Assembly: GCF_003970915.1 (NCBI RefSeq)
Contig: NZ_RXOF01000025.1
Location: forward strand, 1-64,000
Origin: Hymenobacter gummosus
Lineage (GTDB): Bacteria > Bacteroidota > Bacteroidia > Cytophagales > Hymenobacteraceae
Direction: 5' to 3'
DNA length: 64,000 nucleotides
The notes under the pieces were generated by a model. That model did not search any database. It worked only from the letters and a program-made list of their open reading frames with translations, and had not been told where the DNA came from. How positions within the stretch are numbered: position 1 is the first letter of the stretch; every line of letters starts with the position of its first letter. The translations under genes were made by a program, and so were the position numbers. Shown one piece after another: positions 7,053-15,859 of this stretch.

Positions 7053-7820
7053 CTACTCGTACAAATCCTGCACGTCGGCGGCGGCCAGCTCCACCAGGTA
7101 CTCGCCGATGTTGGCGGTGGCCGCGTCGAGGAAGGCGCGGCCTTTGTCGGCGGTGGCTTCGGCCGGGTCGCCCACGCCGGTATCGGCCGATACCTGGCTC
7201 CACTCGCGCTGGGCCCAGGCCCAGGGCTGGCGCAGGCCCTTGAGCTTGAACTGCCGGGCGGCGCCGTTGCCGGCTTCCGAGAGCGGGCTCACCAGCTCGG
7301 GGGCAATGTGGAGCATGGCGCTGGTTTCGAGGGCGTCGGCATGGTCGCCGGGGGCCTGGAAGAACTGGCGGCGGTCGGCAGCCAAATACCAGGTGACGAC
7401 GCTCAGGAACACCGTCGGGAATTCGGCCTGGAGCTGGCGCAGCATCTGGCGGAAGTCGTTGCCGCCGTGGCCGTTCAGCACCACCAGCTTCGGAATGCCC
7501 TGGCGGGCGAGGGTCTGCACCACGTCGCGCAGGATGTGGAGCTGGGTGCTCGGGTTTAGGTTCATGTCCAGCGTGATGTCGAGCTGGCCGGTATTGACGC
7601 CGAACGGGATGCAGGGCAGCACCGTCACGCGGGCGCCCTGCGCCCAGGCCTTGCGGGCGGCTTCGGCGGCCACGTAGTCGCACTGGTAGTTGTCGGTGGC
7701 GTAGGGCAGGTGGTAGTTGTGGGCCTCGGTGGCGCCCCAGGGCAGCACCACCACTTCGTAGCGGGCGTCGCGGACGGTTTTCCAGGTGTTTTCGGCCAGG
7801 ATGTAAGGACGGGGAGCCAT
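7053..7820 (-). CDS. Creatininase-family metal-dependent amidohydrolase
   Basis: A 255-residue protein of the creatininase/creatinine amidohydrolase family. Metal ligands are visible at Glu32, His34 and Asp43 (GATEAHNYHLPYATD), followed by a second site in LNGHGGND and a distal Glu in DALETSAM. The family includes creatininase, mycofactocin MftE peptidase and FAPy deformylase; nothing nearby (no mycofactocin genes) settles the substrate. The start MAPRPYILAEN at 7820 fits the family N-terminus. The upstream 34 codons also open in frame but have no family similarity. It is convergent with the barstar gene and divergent from the frameshifted membrane gene at 7957. Confidence 0.88.
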   Translation of the reverse strand: MAPRPYILAENTWKTVRDARYEVVVLPWGATEAHNYHLPYATDNYQCDYVAAEAARKAWAQGARVTVLPCIPFGVNTGQLDITLDMNLNPSTQLHILRDVVQTLARQGIPKLVVLNGHGGNDFRQMLRQLQAEFPTVFLSVVTWYLAADRRQFFQAPGDHADALETSAMLHIAPELVSPLSEAGNGAARQFKLKGLRQPWAWAQREWSQVSADTGVGDPAEATADKGRAFLDAATANIGEYLVELAAADVQDLYE

Positions 7821-7956
7821 AGGCGGGTGGGGAAAGTGGAGGATTGGGGAAAGAACGGGCCGGCGAGGAACCCAAACGGGTACCGAAAGTAAAACGCCGG
7901 GTGCAAAGTGCCGGGCGGCCACCCGTATCTTGGCGCTTCACTCCTGCCCTGCTGCC

Positions 7957-8338
7957 ATGCTTCTGCGCCTTCGCCCGCTGCTGCTCACCGGCCGCCGCCT
8001 GCTCGATTACGTGCTGCGTCCCCTGGCCGCCGGGCTGCTGGGGCTGCTCGTGCTGCTGCTACCCCTCGACGCTTACCTGTTCTGGCAGGACCCCCACGGA
8101 TTACATCGGGGTGCATCACCTCGATACCAGCGCCCCGTACTGGCAGTGGCAGTATCTGCGCGGCACACTGGCCCTGACCCTGGGCGCGGCGGCGGGCCTA
8201 GCCGTGCTGGCGGCGGCCTGGTGGCGGCCCGGGGCACGGTGGCTGCGCCCAGCGGCCCGGCTGTGCGCCCTGGGCGTAGCCGCCACGGTCATCAAGAGCT
8301 TTTCCGACTGGGCCGCCACCGGCTTCGACCACTTGTAG
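7957..8338 (+). pseudogene. Small membrane protein, reading frame broken at a C5 run
   Basis: The frame from ATG 7957 encodes MLLRLRPLLLTGRRLLDYV, then a hydrophobic segment ending DAYLFWQDP. At the CCCCC run 8091-8095 it leaves the good frame. If one C is removed the protein continues TDYIGVHHLDTSAPYWQWQY, then two further hydrophobic segments, and ends SDWAATGFDHL at 8338. The joined product would be about 126 residues with three membrane segments. Either the extra C is a sequencing error or the gene is a recent pseudogene or slippage site. TATCTTGG at 7926-7933 is a possible -7 box. The family is not recognised. Confidence 0.6.
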
Positions 8339-8496
8339 CCCCGGGTCCGCATAGCCTCCCCGGCCTTTCGTGACGCCCGCAAGGTTGTTGAGCGAAACCC
8401 GGCTGCCGGACGCATCGGCAAGCGCCTTTCCGTGTCCATCTTTGCCCCGCCCGCGGCTCCGGCGCCGCTTTTCCCTTCCTCCGACATCCTTCGCGC

Positions 8497-9513
8497 ATGC
8501 GCCTGTTTTCCCGCTTCGTCTGCCTGCTCCTGCTGCTGCTCCCCGCGGCGGCCGTCCACGCCCAGAAGGGACCGTTTGCCCTCAAGACCCTGAAGCTGCC
8601 GGCCGAGCTGACCGAGCGCAGCCAGCAGTTTTCGGGCCTGTGCCTGCGCGGCTCCCAGCTGCTGCTGCTGGGCGAGAGTCGGCTGCAGGAGCGCATGGAA
8701 CCCAAGGTGTACGCTCTCGATTTGCCCAGCGTGGATGCCCAGCTGGCCGGCAAGCCCGGGGAGCTGACCTACAAGAAGTACCGCATCCAGGGCCTGGAGG
8801 GCATCCGCGCCCGCATCGACAGCCTGTGCCAGGTGTACGAGGGCCTGGAGGGCCTCACGCTGGTGGGCGACGAGGCGTATATGAGCATTGAGACGACCAC
8901 GCCCTCGGCCTACTGCTACCTCATCCGCGGCACCTTCCACGACGCCACGGCCACCATCACCCTCGATGCCAAGTACCTGGTGCCCCTGCCCAAGCCGGCG
9001 CTGCTGAACGGCACCCACGTCCACAACGCGGGTTTCGAGTCCCTGACCAACTACCACCAGCGCCTGCTGGCGTTGTTTGAGTACAACTACTTCCCGCAGG
9101 ACAACTACGCCTACGAGCTGCCCACCACCGCCGGGGCCGAGCTGCCGCGCTTCGTGCCGGTGGACCGCCTGCCCTTTCGGGTGACGGATATGGTGTACGA
9201 GGGCGAGAACCGCTTCACGGCCATCAACTACTTCTTCCGCGGCGACGAGGACGCTGTGTACCGCCCCGCTCCCACCGACCCGAACGCCCGCTTTATCCAG
9301 GACGGCGCGGGCTTCAAAAACTACTGCCGGCTGATTCGCATCAGCTACAAGGGCAAAAAAGTGAGCTGGAAGCCCCTGTACGAGCTGCCCGCCGAGTACA
9401 TGACCTACAACTGGGAGGGCCTGGCGGCCTACCACGGCGGCTACTTCCTCATCAACGACAAGTACGGCCCCTCGAACCAGTCGACGCTGCTGTACCTGCA
9501 GAAGACTAAGTAG
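8497..9513 (+). CDS. Secreted hypothetical protein, possibly phytase-like propeller
   Basis: A 338-residue protein with a signal peptide (residues 1-22, ending AAAVHAQ). The mature part has repeated beta-strand patterns with QQFSGLCLRGSQLLLLGESR, LEGLTLVGDEAYMSIET, VTDMVYEGENRFTAINY and YNWEGLAAYHGGYFLINDKY. This 'found it, display it, interpret it' strand order recalls esterase-like/phytase-like and SdiA-regulated beta-propellers, which bind or hydrolyse phosphorylated ligands. I cannot point to catalytic residues, so the function stays open. It is followed 15 bp later by another gene on the same strand, probably the same transcript. Confidence 0.55.
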   Translation: MRLFSRFVCLLLLLLPAAAVHAQKGPFALKTLKLPAELTERSQQFSGLCLRGSQLLLLGESRLQERMEPKVYALDLPSVDAQLAGKPGELTYKKYRIQGLEGIRARIDSLCQVYEGLEGLTLVGDEAYMSIETTTPSAYCYLIRGTFHDATATITLDAKYLVPLPKPALLNGTHVHNAGFESLTNYHQRLLALFEYNYFPQDNYAYELPTTAGAELPRFVPVDRLPFRVTDMVYEGENRFTAINYFFRGDEDAVYRPAPTDPNARFIQDGAGFKNYCRLIRISYKGKKVSWKPLYELPAEYMTYNWEGLAAYHGGYFLINDKYGPSNQSTLLYLQKTK

Positions 9514-9528
9514 CGCGCTACGCCTGCT

Positions 9529-10143
9529 ATGCCTGAGCTACACCGCCTGCAGCTTCGCCTGCCCGTGCCCGACGACGGCTTCGAGCCGGTACTGACGCGC
9601 TTTGCCGGCGTGCTGCGCGGGCTGGGCATCTGGCCGGCGGAGGTGCAGCAGGCCTTTGCCGGTTTCCATCTCCGGCCCGCCGCCGACGGCTGCATCTATT
9701 CCACCGCGGCGGGGCTGGATTACTACTTTTCACCGCTTTTTCCGGCCCCGCTGCGGCCGCACGTGTGGGTGTGGAACGCGGCCGTGGTGCCGGAGCTGCC
9801 GGGCATCGAGCTGGACCTGGCGCTGCTGGTGGAAACTGCGGCCCTAACGCTCATCGAACACGACCGGTACCACTACCGCCCGGGCGTGCAAGCGGCCGCG
9901 CAGGCCCTGGCCCGGCGCCTGCACGCGGCTTTTCCGCAGGCCGGCATCTATTTCACCGACGAAGCCCAGGCCGGCGTGGATTTCGACGGCCTGCGGTACG
10001 ACGACCCGGCGCAGCTCTGGCAATTCGACTACGCCCTGCTGCCCCCGGCCGTGGCCGCCCGTTACCCCGCGCCGCCCCCCACGCACCGCCTCGACGCGGG
10101 GCCGGCTTACGCGGAAGCCTGGTACGCCGCACGGTGGGCCTGA
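9529..10143 (+). CDS. Hypothetical protein
   Basis: A 204-residue cytoplasmic protein without signal peptide or membrane segments. It is rich in aromatic and acidic residues: GLDYYFSPLFPAP, HVWVWNAAVVPELPGIELDL, IEHDRYHYRPG, GIYFTDEAQAGVDFDG. It could be an immunity-type or SMI1/SUKH-like protein by size and composition, but no diagnostic motif is present. The gene starts 15 bp after the secreted protein at 8497-9513, suggesting an operon. Function unknown. Confidence 0.55.
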   Translation: MPELHRLQLRLPVPDDGFEPVLTRFAGVLRGLGIWPAEVQQAFAGFHLRPAADGCIYSTAAGLDYYFSPLFPAPLRPHVWVWNAAVVPELPGIELDLALLVETAALTLIEHDRYHYRPGVQAAAQALARRLHAAFPQAGIYFTDEAQAGVDFDGLRYDDPAQLWQFDYALLPPAVAARYPAPPPTHRLDAGPAYAEAWYAARWA

Positions 10144-10249
10144 GCGCGGCCGTGGCCTACCCGCTGCGGCCCCGATAAGCCCGACCGTAACCGCGGCGGA
10201 GCCGGGTGCGTTAGGCTTTAGCTACAACCATACCGCACCCAAACTTATC

Positions 10250-11059
10250 ATGGCAACCACCCAAACGGCCCTTATTACGGGCGGCACCAGCGGCATCGGC
10301 CGCGAACTGGCCAACTGTTTCGCCCAGGACAAATACAACCTCATCCTCGTAGCCCGCGACGAGCACGAGCTGGCCCAAACGGCCCAGCAGATTCAGCAGC
10401 AGTACGGCGTGCAAGTCACCACCATTGCCAAGGACCTGTTCCGCCGCGAGGCGCCCTTTGAAGTCTACCAGGAAGTAAAGGCCAGCGGCACCCAGGTCGA
10501 CGTGCTGGTGAACGACGCCGGCCAGGGCCAGTACGGCACCTTCGACACCACCGACGTGGAGCGGGAGCTGGACATCATTCAGCTCAACTGCGGCGCCTAC
10601 GTGGTGTTTACCAAGCTCTACCTGCAGGAAATGCTGGCCCGCAACGAGGGCAAGATTCTGCTGGTGGGCAGCATTGCCGGGCAGCTGCCCGGGCCGCTGC
10701 AGGCCGTGTACCACGCCACCAAGGCCTTCGTCAACTCCTTTGCCACCTCCATCCAGGAAGAGAATAAGGACAGCAACGTGACCATCACCAACCTGCTGCC
10801 CGGCCTGACGGACACCGACTTCTTCGAAAAGGCCGACATGACCCGCGCCCAGAACGTGGCCGAGAAAAAAGGCATGATGGAGCCCGCCGACGTGGCCAAG
10901 GACGGCTACAAGGCCCTGATGGCCGGCCAGAACCGCGTTATTTCGGGCGTGATGAACAAGGTGCAGGTAACGGCCAGCAACGTCATTCCCGACGAGCTGG
11001 TGGCCGCTAAGATTCACAGCGAGAGTAAGCCCGTCGACGGCGACGAAAGCGCGAAGTAG
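10250..11059 (+). CDS. Classical short-chain dehydrogenase/reductase
   Basis: A 269-residue SDR oxidoreductase. The nucleotide-binding motif TGGTSGIG is at residues 10-17, the NDAG motif at 88-91, the catalytic Ser at 141 (GSIAG), and Tyr154/Lys158 in YHATK. Arg36 in LVARD suggests NADP(H) preference. The closest style is the DltE/YqjQ-type 'SDR family NAD(P)-dependent oxidoreductase'; the substrate is unknown. The C-terminal tail SKPVDGDESAK is short and polar. The leader is AT-richer than its surroundings and may hold the promoter. A terminator hairpin follows at 11086-11116. Confidence 0.9.
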   Translation: MATTQTALITGGTSGIGRELANCFAQDKYNLILVARDEHELAQTAQQIQQQYGVQVTTIAKDLFRREAPFEVYQEVKASGTQVDVLVNDAGQGQYGTFDTTDVERELDIIQLNCGAYVVFTKLYLQEMLARNEGKILLVGSIAGQLPGPLQAVYHATKAFVNSFATSIQEENKDSNVTITNLLPGLTDTDFFEKADMTRAQNVAEKKGMMEPADVAKDGYKALMAGQNRVISGVMNKVQVTASNVIPDELVAAKIHSESKPVDGDESAK

Positions 11060-11085
11060 CGCGGTCCTGCCCGTTGCTCTGGTGT

Positions 11086-11116
11086 AAGCCCGGTTGCCTG
11101 TGCAGCCGGGCTTTTT
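11086..11116 (+). terminator. Rho-independent terminator after the SDR gene
   Basis: AAGCCCGG (11086-11093) pairs with CCGGGCTT (11106-11113) and runs into five T's (11112-11116). Confidence 0.75.
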
Positions 11117-11239
11117 CGTGCCCGGCGCCGCGGGCCCGGCCACTAATGCCGCAGTTGCCCCGCTACATTGGCGGCGTTGGCCCCCCGGGGCTACCGCCGC
11201 CGTGCGCACCTTGCCGCCGCCAGCTAAACCATTTCCACC

Positions 11240-11641
11240 ATGCCCACCTCTACCCTCGACGAGTACCTGCACCAGCTCGAGCCAGCGCTGCGCGCCACCG
11301 TGGAAGCACTGCGCCGCATCATTCTCAGCACCCACGCGGCCATTGGCGAGCAGGTGAAGTGGAACTCGCCCAGCTTCTACTACCGCGGCGCGCTGCCCGC
11401 CTCCGCCGACCCCAAGCAATACCCGTGCGACATCGTGGTACTGAACCTGCACCGCGGCTACCCGCTGCTGGTATTTCCCACCGGCGCCCGCATTCCCGAT
11501 GCCGCGGGCGTGCTGGAAGGCAGCTACCCGGATGGCCGCCGCCTGCTGCCCATCCGCGACGCCGCCGAGGCCGAAGCCAAAGCTGAAACCCTGCAACACC
11601 TGCTGCGGCAGTGGCTGGCCACGGTATTCGACCAGGCCTGA
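11240..11641 (+). CDS. DUF1801 (YdhG-like) domain protein
   Basis: A 133-residue protein of the YdhG/DUF1801 group: an N-terminal helix (LDEYLHQLEPALRATVEALR), the family signature EQVKWNSPSFYYRG, a central beta-sheet with CDIVVLNLHRGYPLLVFP, and a C-terminal helical tail. DUF1801 proteins have a sheet fold related to the frataxin/Nqo15 superfamily; their role is unknown, although some sit next to stress or metal genes. Here the neighbours give no hint. A preceding terminator and a 180-bp leader suggest its own promoter. Confidence 0.8.
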   Translation: MPTSTLDEYLHQLEPALRATVEALRRIILSTHAAIGEQVKWNSPSFYYRGALPASADPKQYPCDIVVLNLHRGYPLLVFPTGARIPDAAGVLEGSYPDGRRLLPIRDAAEAEAKAETLQHLLRQWLATVFDQA

Positions 11642-11889
11642 CAAAGTAATTTACGCAGTTTCTGACGTCAGATTCACTATTGATTCTATCCCAACTACAA
11701 AAGGCAATAATGGCCATTATACACCATTAAGCGGCTCTTTTGCACTGCCCAAGCGTGAGAGAATGACGCAAACTTAAAGTCAGACCAAAAACGCTTTTGG
11801 TGTTACCATCAAGCCTCCAATGCCCGTACATTAGCACTACCTAATACACCAGAAGCCGCCGCCCGGCGGGCTCGTCACACCCAGCAACC

Positions 11890-12342
11890 ATGAACCAGCA
11901 ACAACCTTCCACCGCGTTTATCGGCGCCTCCTGGGCCGCCCTGCTCATCGGCATCCTGGCCTACAACATCGGCCTGTGGAACGCCCAGATGGCCCTGAAC
12001 GAGAAAGGCTACTACTTCACCATCCTCATGTTCGGCCTGTTCGCCGCCATTTCGGTGCAAAAGAGCGTGCGCGACCGGCAGGAAGGCATTCCCGTCACCA
12101 ATATCTACTATGGTCTGAGCTGGATCTGCACGCTGATGGCCGTGGTGCTGCTCATCGTGGGCCTGTGGCACGCCACGCTCACACTTAGCGAAAAAGGCTT
12201 TTACGCCATGTCGTTTACCCTGAGTTTGTTCGCCGCCATTGCCGTGCAGAAGAACACCCGCGACAACCAGCGCCCCAACGAGCAGATTGGCACCCCGGCC
12301 CCGCGGGTAACCGAGCGGCAGCGCGTGGAGCAGGAGGCCTAA
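11890..12342 (+). CDS. YiaA/YiaB-family inner membrane protein
   Basis: A 150-residue protein with four hydrophobic helices arranged as two similar halves: [17 protein letters not shown] with [22 protein letters not shown], and [13 protein letters not shown] with [22 protein letters not shown]. This internal duplication with the FAAI-VQK-RD ending is the YiaA/YiaB pattern. The function of the family is unknown. The 250-bp AT-rich leader shows no coding and may contain the promoter. The gene converges on the tail-specific protease and shares the strong terminator at 12354-12407. Confidence 0.85.
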   Translation: MNQQQPSTAFIGASWAALLIGILAYNIGLWNAQMALNEKGYYFTILMFGLFAAISVQKSVRDRQEGIPVTNIYYGLSWICTLMAVVLLIVGLWHATLTLSEKGFYAMSFTLSLFAAIAVQKNTRDNQRPNEQIGTPAPRVTERQRVEQEA

Positions 12343-12353
12343 GATCCAACTTA

Positions 12354-12407
12354 GCAGCATGCAAAAGGCCCGCCGCGACGATTCGCGGCGGGCCTTTTGC
12401 ATGCTGC
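12354..12407. terminator. Bidirectional terminator, 24-bp perfect stem
   Basis: Arms 12354-12377 and 12384-12407 are perfectly complementary around a six-base loop. Each arm carries an A4/T4 tract, so either orientation gives a GC-rich hairpin followed by T's. It separates the convergent YiaA/B and tail-specific protease genes. Confidence 0.9.
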
Positions 12408-12416
12408 TTTGGAGCC

Positions 12417-14537
12417 TTACAGTTCGTCCTTAATCACGGCTACGGCTTCGCGCAGGGTCAGGTCTTTGCGCAGGGGCTGCACGAAGCGCTGGGCGCGGCT
12501 GCTGTCGGTGGCGGCGGCCAGGGCGGTGACGCTGAGGGCGGTGGCCTGCTGCTGCACGCTCTTGAACTTCTCGTTCAGGGCGTGGGCTTCCTGCTGCTCG
12601 GCGCGGTAGCGCGTCAGGTTCAAGGACACCTGGGTTTCGTCGCGGCGCTTGAGCATGCCCTGCACGGCGTCGGTGAGCAGGCGGAAGGCGGGGTTGGCAG
12701 CCACGCGGGTGGCGCTGGCGGCTTTCAGCTTCTCCACGGGCGGGGCGGCGGCCCAGGGCTGGTACTTGGCCGGGGCAATTTCGTCCCAGGGCAGCGGGTA
12801 GTCGGTATCCTGCTCGCCGTCGGCCAGGGCGCTGTAGCCGTCGGGCACGGGAATATCGGGCGTCACGCCGCGGAACTGCGGGCTGGAGCCGCTCACGCGG
12901 TAGTACTTCTGGATGGTCATCTTCAGCGAGCCGAAGGGCTTGAGCGCGGCCAGCTCGGGGTTCATCAGCTCGTCCAACTCAAACATACGCTGCACCGTGG
13001 CCTTGCCGTAGGTGGTGTTGCCCATGATGACGCCGCGCTTGTAGTCCTGGATGGCCCCGGCCAGGATTTCGGAGGCCGAGGCGCTGTAGCGGTTCACCAG
13101 TACCACCAGCGGGCCGTCGTACTGCACCTTGGGGTCGGGGTCGGCCACGACTTCGGCGGCGCGCTGCCGGCTTTTCACCTGCACCATGGGGCCGCTGGGC
13201 ACGAAGAGGCCCGCCATTTCGGCCGCGTCCTGCAGGGAGCCGCCGCCGTTGAAGCGCAAATCGAGCACCACGCCCTGCACGTTCTGGGCCTTGAGCTTTT
13301 CGAGCTCGGCGCGCACGTCCTCGGCCGAGTTACGGCCGCCGTTGTGGTTGAAGTCGGCGTAGAAGCTGGGCAGCAGGATGTAGCCTACTTTCTTGCCGCC
13401 CTCCTCGATGACGGCCGACTGGGCGTAGGTTTCCTCGATGACGACGATGTCGCGGATAATCGGAATGACCTTGGTGCTGCCGTCGGGCTTTTTCACCGTC
13501 AGGCGCACTTCCGTGCCCTTCTTGCCGCGGATAAGCTGCACCACCTTGTCGGAGCGCATACCCGTGACGGACACCGGCTCGGCGGCGCCCTGGCCCACGC
13601 GCAGGATAATGTCGCCGGCTTTCAGCTCGCCCTGCCGGTGCGAGGCCGAGCCGGGCACGATGTACGTCACCGTCACCTGCCCGTCTTTCTCACCAATCTG
13701 GGCGCCGGTGCCTTCGAGGCGGCCGGTGAGGGCAATGTCGAAGTTGGTTTTGTCCTTGGGCGCAAAATACTCCGAGTGCGGGTCGAAGGTGTTGGCAATG
13801 GTGTTGGCAAACTCGGCCAGGCGGTCGGCCTCGTCGGTCTGCGCCAGGTCGTTGAAGTAGTCGTCGTAGTACTTCAGCACCTGCTTGCGGGCGTCGGCCT
13901 CCAGCTCGGCGGGCGTGCGCACCGGGGCCGAGATGGTGGCATCGGAGGGCTTGGCTTTGGCGGCGGCCAGAGCCTTGGTTTTTTGCCGGTCCTGCTCGTC
14001 CATCAGCTCCGAGAGGCGCGTCATGGTCTGGTACTTGAGCAGGCGGCGCCAATAGTCGCGGCGGGCGGCGGCATCGGCCGGGAAGCCGAGCTTGTCGGGC
14101 TCCGTTTCGAAGGTTTCGTTGGCCGTGAAGTCGAAAGGCTGGCCGAGCAGCTCCTTGTACAGCTGCTGCACCTCCTGCTGGCGCTGGTTGATAAGCTTGG
14201 TGCTCAGATCGAGAAACTCGCTTTTGCCCTGCTTGATTTCGTTGTCGATGCTGGTTTCGTAGCGCTGCAGCTGCTTCACGTCGGGCTGCAGCAGGAACTT
14301 CTTCCCGCCGTCGAGGTGCTTGAGGTACAGCGCGTACACCCGCTTGGAGAAGTTGTCGTCGATCTGCTCGGGCTGCACGTGGGCCATGGCCAGGCCCTGC
14401 GTCACGGTCCCCAGTAGTACCTGCTTTTTCTGCGGCGGCAGGTCGTCGCGCAGGGTGGCGTGGGAGCCGGGAATGAAGAGGAACAGGCCCGGCAGCAGGG
14501 CCGAGAAGAAGCCGAGGGAAGAGCGGAAAGACGCCAT
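12417..14537 (-). CDS. prc: Carboxy-terminal processing (tail-specific) protease, S41A
   Basis: A 706-residue periplasmic protease of the Prc/Tsp type. A signal peptide lies at residues 1-26 (start MASFRSSLG chosen for it). It has an N-terminal helical region, a PDZ domain with GSASHRQGELKAGDIILRVG (about residues 290-375), and a tail-specific protease domain with Ser489 in YSASASEI and Lys512 in YGKATVQ as the Ser-Lys dyad. The C-terminal DUF3340-like part is helical. In Bacteria such enzymes degrade misfolded or tagged envelope proteins and trim lipoproteins and cell-wall enzymes. The length matches the family. TATCTTGG on the minus strand near 14630 may be its -7 box. Confidence 0.92.
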   Translation of the reverse strand: MASFRSSLGFFSALLPGLFLFIPGSHATLRDDLPPQKKQVLLGTVTQGLAMAHVQPEQIDDNFSKRVYALYLKHLDGGKKFLLQPDVKQLQRYETSIDNEIKQGKSEFLDLSTKLINQRQQEVQQLYKELLGQPFDFTANETFETEPDKLGFPADAAARRDYWRRLLKYQTMTRLSELMDEQDRQKTKALAAAKAKPSDATISAPVRTPAELEADARKQVLKYYDDYFNDLAQTDEADRLAEFANTIANTFDPHSEYFAPKDKTNFDIALTGRLEGTGAQIGEKDGQVTVTYIVPGSASHRQGELKAGDIILRVGQGAAEPVSVTGMRSDKVVQLIRGKKGTEVRLTVKKPDGSTKVIPIIRDIVVIEETYAQSAVIEEGGKKVGYILLPSFYADFNHNGGRNSAEDVRAELEKLKAQNVQGVVLDLRFNGGGSLQDAAEMAGLFVPSGPMVQVKSRQRAAEVVADPDPKVQYDGPLVVLVNRYSASASEILAGAIQDYKRGVIMGNTTYGKATVQRMFELDELMNPELAALKPFGSLKMTIQKYYRVSGSSPQFRGVTPDIPVPDGYSALADGEQDTDYPLPWDEIAPAKYQPWAAAPPVEKLKAASATRVAANPAFRLLTDAVQGMLKRRDETQVSLNLTRYRAEQQEAHALNEKFKSVQQQATALSVTALAAATDSSRAQRFVQPLRKDLTLREAVAVIKDEL

Positions 14538-14906
14538 GCGGGTGGGCGGAAGAAGCGAGAAACGATGGTTCGGGGCGGGAAGCAAATCAGCGCGGCTTCG
14601 GGCGGGGCCGCCGGGGCGCAACTGACCTCCAAGATAAGCTACTTCATTCAGACACACGCGGCGCGGGCAAGTTGCACCGCTCGCATGATGATGTGAGGCC
14701 GAGGCGCGCTGGCGCCGGTTTAGCTCCGCAGGAGCGTAACCGGTGCCGAAAATCAGGCAGGCTTTCAGCCTGCGGGCGGCGCCCGGACGAGCTGAGCAGC
14801 CAGGTGTAGCAACGTTCCACGCAGGTTGGAAACCTGCTTTATTGTGGGCACCGGTTACACTCGCTTTGCTCGCTAAACCGGCGCCAGCCCCCCCAGGTAC
14901 CCGTTT
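14538..14906. other. Gene-free stretch holding cloverleaf-like repeat copy 1
   Basis: No gene is present. The first part is the upstream region of the protease gene. 14709-14887 is the first copy of a structured repeat whose second, inverted copy is at 48294-48472. Confidence 0.7.
14709..14887 (+). repeat. Cloverleaf-like repeat, family 2, copy 1
   Basis: Outer stem GGCGCCGGTTTA (14711-14722) pairs with TAAACCGGCGCC (14874-14885). Within it are the hairpins GCTCC-GCA-GGAGC (14723-14735), GCAGGCT-TTC-AGCCTGC (14757-14773) and GCAGGTT-GGA-AACCTGC (14821-14837). Each end can also fold by itself through CCGGTT/AACCGG. Nearly the whole element recurs, inverted, at 48294-48472. Confidence 0.85.
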
Positions 14907-15833
14907 TCAGGGCACAACCAGCCGCACCTGCTCCGGGGCCGGGCCGATGGTGGCAATGGCGCCGGCGTTGAAGCGCAGAAAGTCCGCCTCGACGCCGTCG
15001 GAGAAGATGACGCCGCCGCTGGGCATCAGGGACTCCACCACCAGCGGCGTGGCGGCGTCGACCCAGCCGGCCACCAGCGCGCACTGCGTCCGGCGCGAGC
15101 GAAACGGTTCCCGCACCACGAACAGCAGCTGGCCCTCGGTGGGCTGCGGGTACTGGTCGGGGCGGCCGGGGCCGCCGGCGAAGTCCTCCACCCCGGCCGT
15201 CATGTTGAACACCGAGCTGAGCCAGCCGGTGCTGCCCGCGGGTGTGCTCACGATGATGCCCGACGAGGAATGCTCCTCCGCGTCGTCGTCGTGGCTGATT
15301 TTGTAGCGGGCCGACACGTGGGAGGCCGCGCCGATAAACAAATCGTTGAAGGCCAGCAGGCGCTGCCCGTCCTGCAGCCGCGCCTCGGCCAGGCCCACGG
15401 TGCGCACGTTGGCCTTCCCGGCTATTACCTGCCGCACGGCCCGCTGGCAGTCGGCGGGACGGAACGGGAGCAGCTGCCCGTCGTAGCGGTCCGGGTCGGG
15501 GTTGACGGCCACGATGGGCCGCTGGCCCACGTACTTGGCGGCGTTGGCCACGAGGCCGTCCTGGCCCACCACGACCACCACCTGGTTGTCGGCGAAGATG
15601 AAGGCGGGCAGGAAGCTACGCTCCACCACTTTGTTCTTGATGAAGCCCGCCAGCTGCCGCTGCACCAAGGACAACGCCGCCTGGAACCGCTCGTGCTCCT
15701 GCTCGTACTCGGCGAAGTCGCCGCCGGCCCGCTCGATGTAGAAGCGCGCCTGCGCGGCCGTGTTGAACCGCTCAATCAGCGCCTCCAGCCGGGTTTTGTT
15801 TTTGACGACGATGGCGTACTCGATGGGGGGCAT
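14907..15833 (-). CDS. NAD-kinase-like protein with altered GGDG motif
   Basis: A 308-residue protein related to the NAD/diacylglycerol/6-phosphofructokinase superfamily. The second-domain motifs are clear: STPAGSTGWLSSV (NADK conserved TPTGSTAY-type loop) and the late IFSDGVE. The normal ATP/NAD-binding GGDGT motif is replaced by GQDGL at residues 90-94, and the usual NE motif appears as FND. The central Asp92 is kept, so activity may remain but substrate use may differ. A conventional NAD kinase is not seen in this window. The start at 15833 (MPPIEYAIVVKNK) is the only good candidate. It lies downstream of palindrome C. Confidence 0.75.
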   Translation of the reverse strand: MPPIEYAIVVKNKTRLEALIERFNTAAQARFYIERAGGDFAEYEQEHERFQAALSLVQRQLAGFIKNKVVERSFLPAFIFADNQVVVVVGQDGLVANAAKYVGQRPIVAVNPDPDRYDGQLLPFRPADCQRAVRQVIAGKANVRTVGLAEARLQDGQRLLAFNDLFIGAASHVSARYKISHDDDAEEHSSSGIIVSTPAGSTGWLSSVFNMTAGVEDFAGGPGRPDQYPQPTEGQLLFVVREPFRSRRTQCALVAGWVDAATPLVVESLMPSGGVIFSDGVEADFLRFNAGAIATIGPAPEQVRLVVP

Positions 15834-15859
15834 TTTGTAGCTGGGGAAGAAAACAGCAC

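Noticed and set aside
12582-14417. A 611-codon plus-strand frame opposite the tail-specific protease
   Set aside because: Composition is Gly/Val/His/Leu-biased as expected for the antisense of a GC-rich gene. The minus-strand product has clear S41 and PDZ motifs.
14709-14887. Possible tRNA or tmRNA because of the cloverleaf shape
   Set aside because: No anticodon-arm length rules, no T-loop GTTCGAAT-like sequence and no CCA-type end. The second copy is inverted and its stems vary in length.
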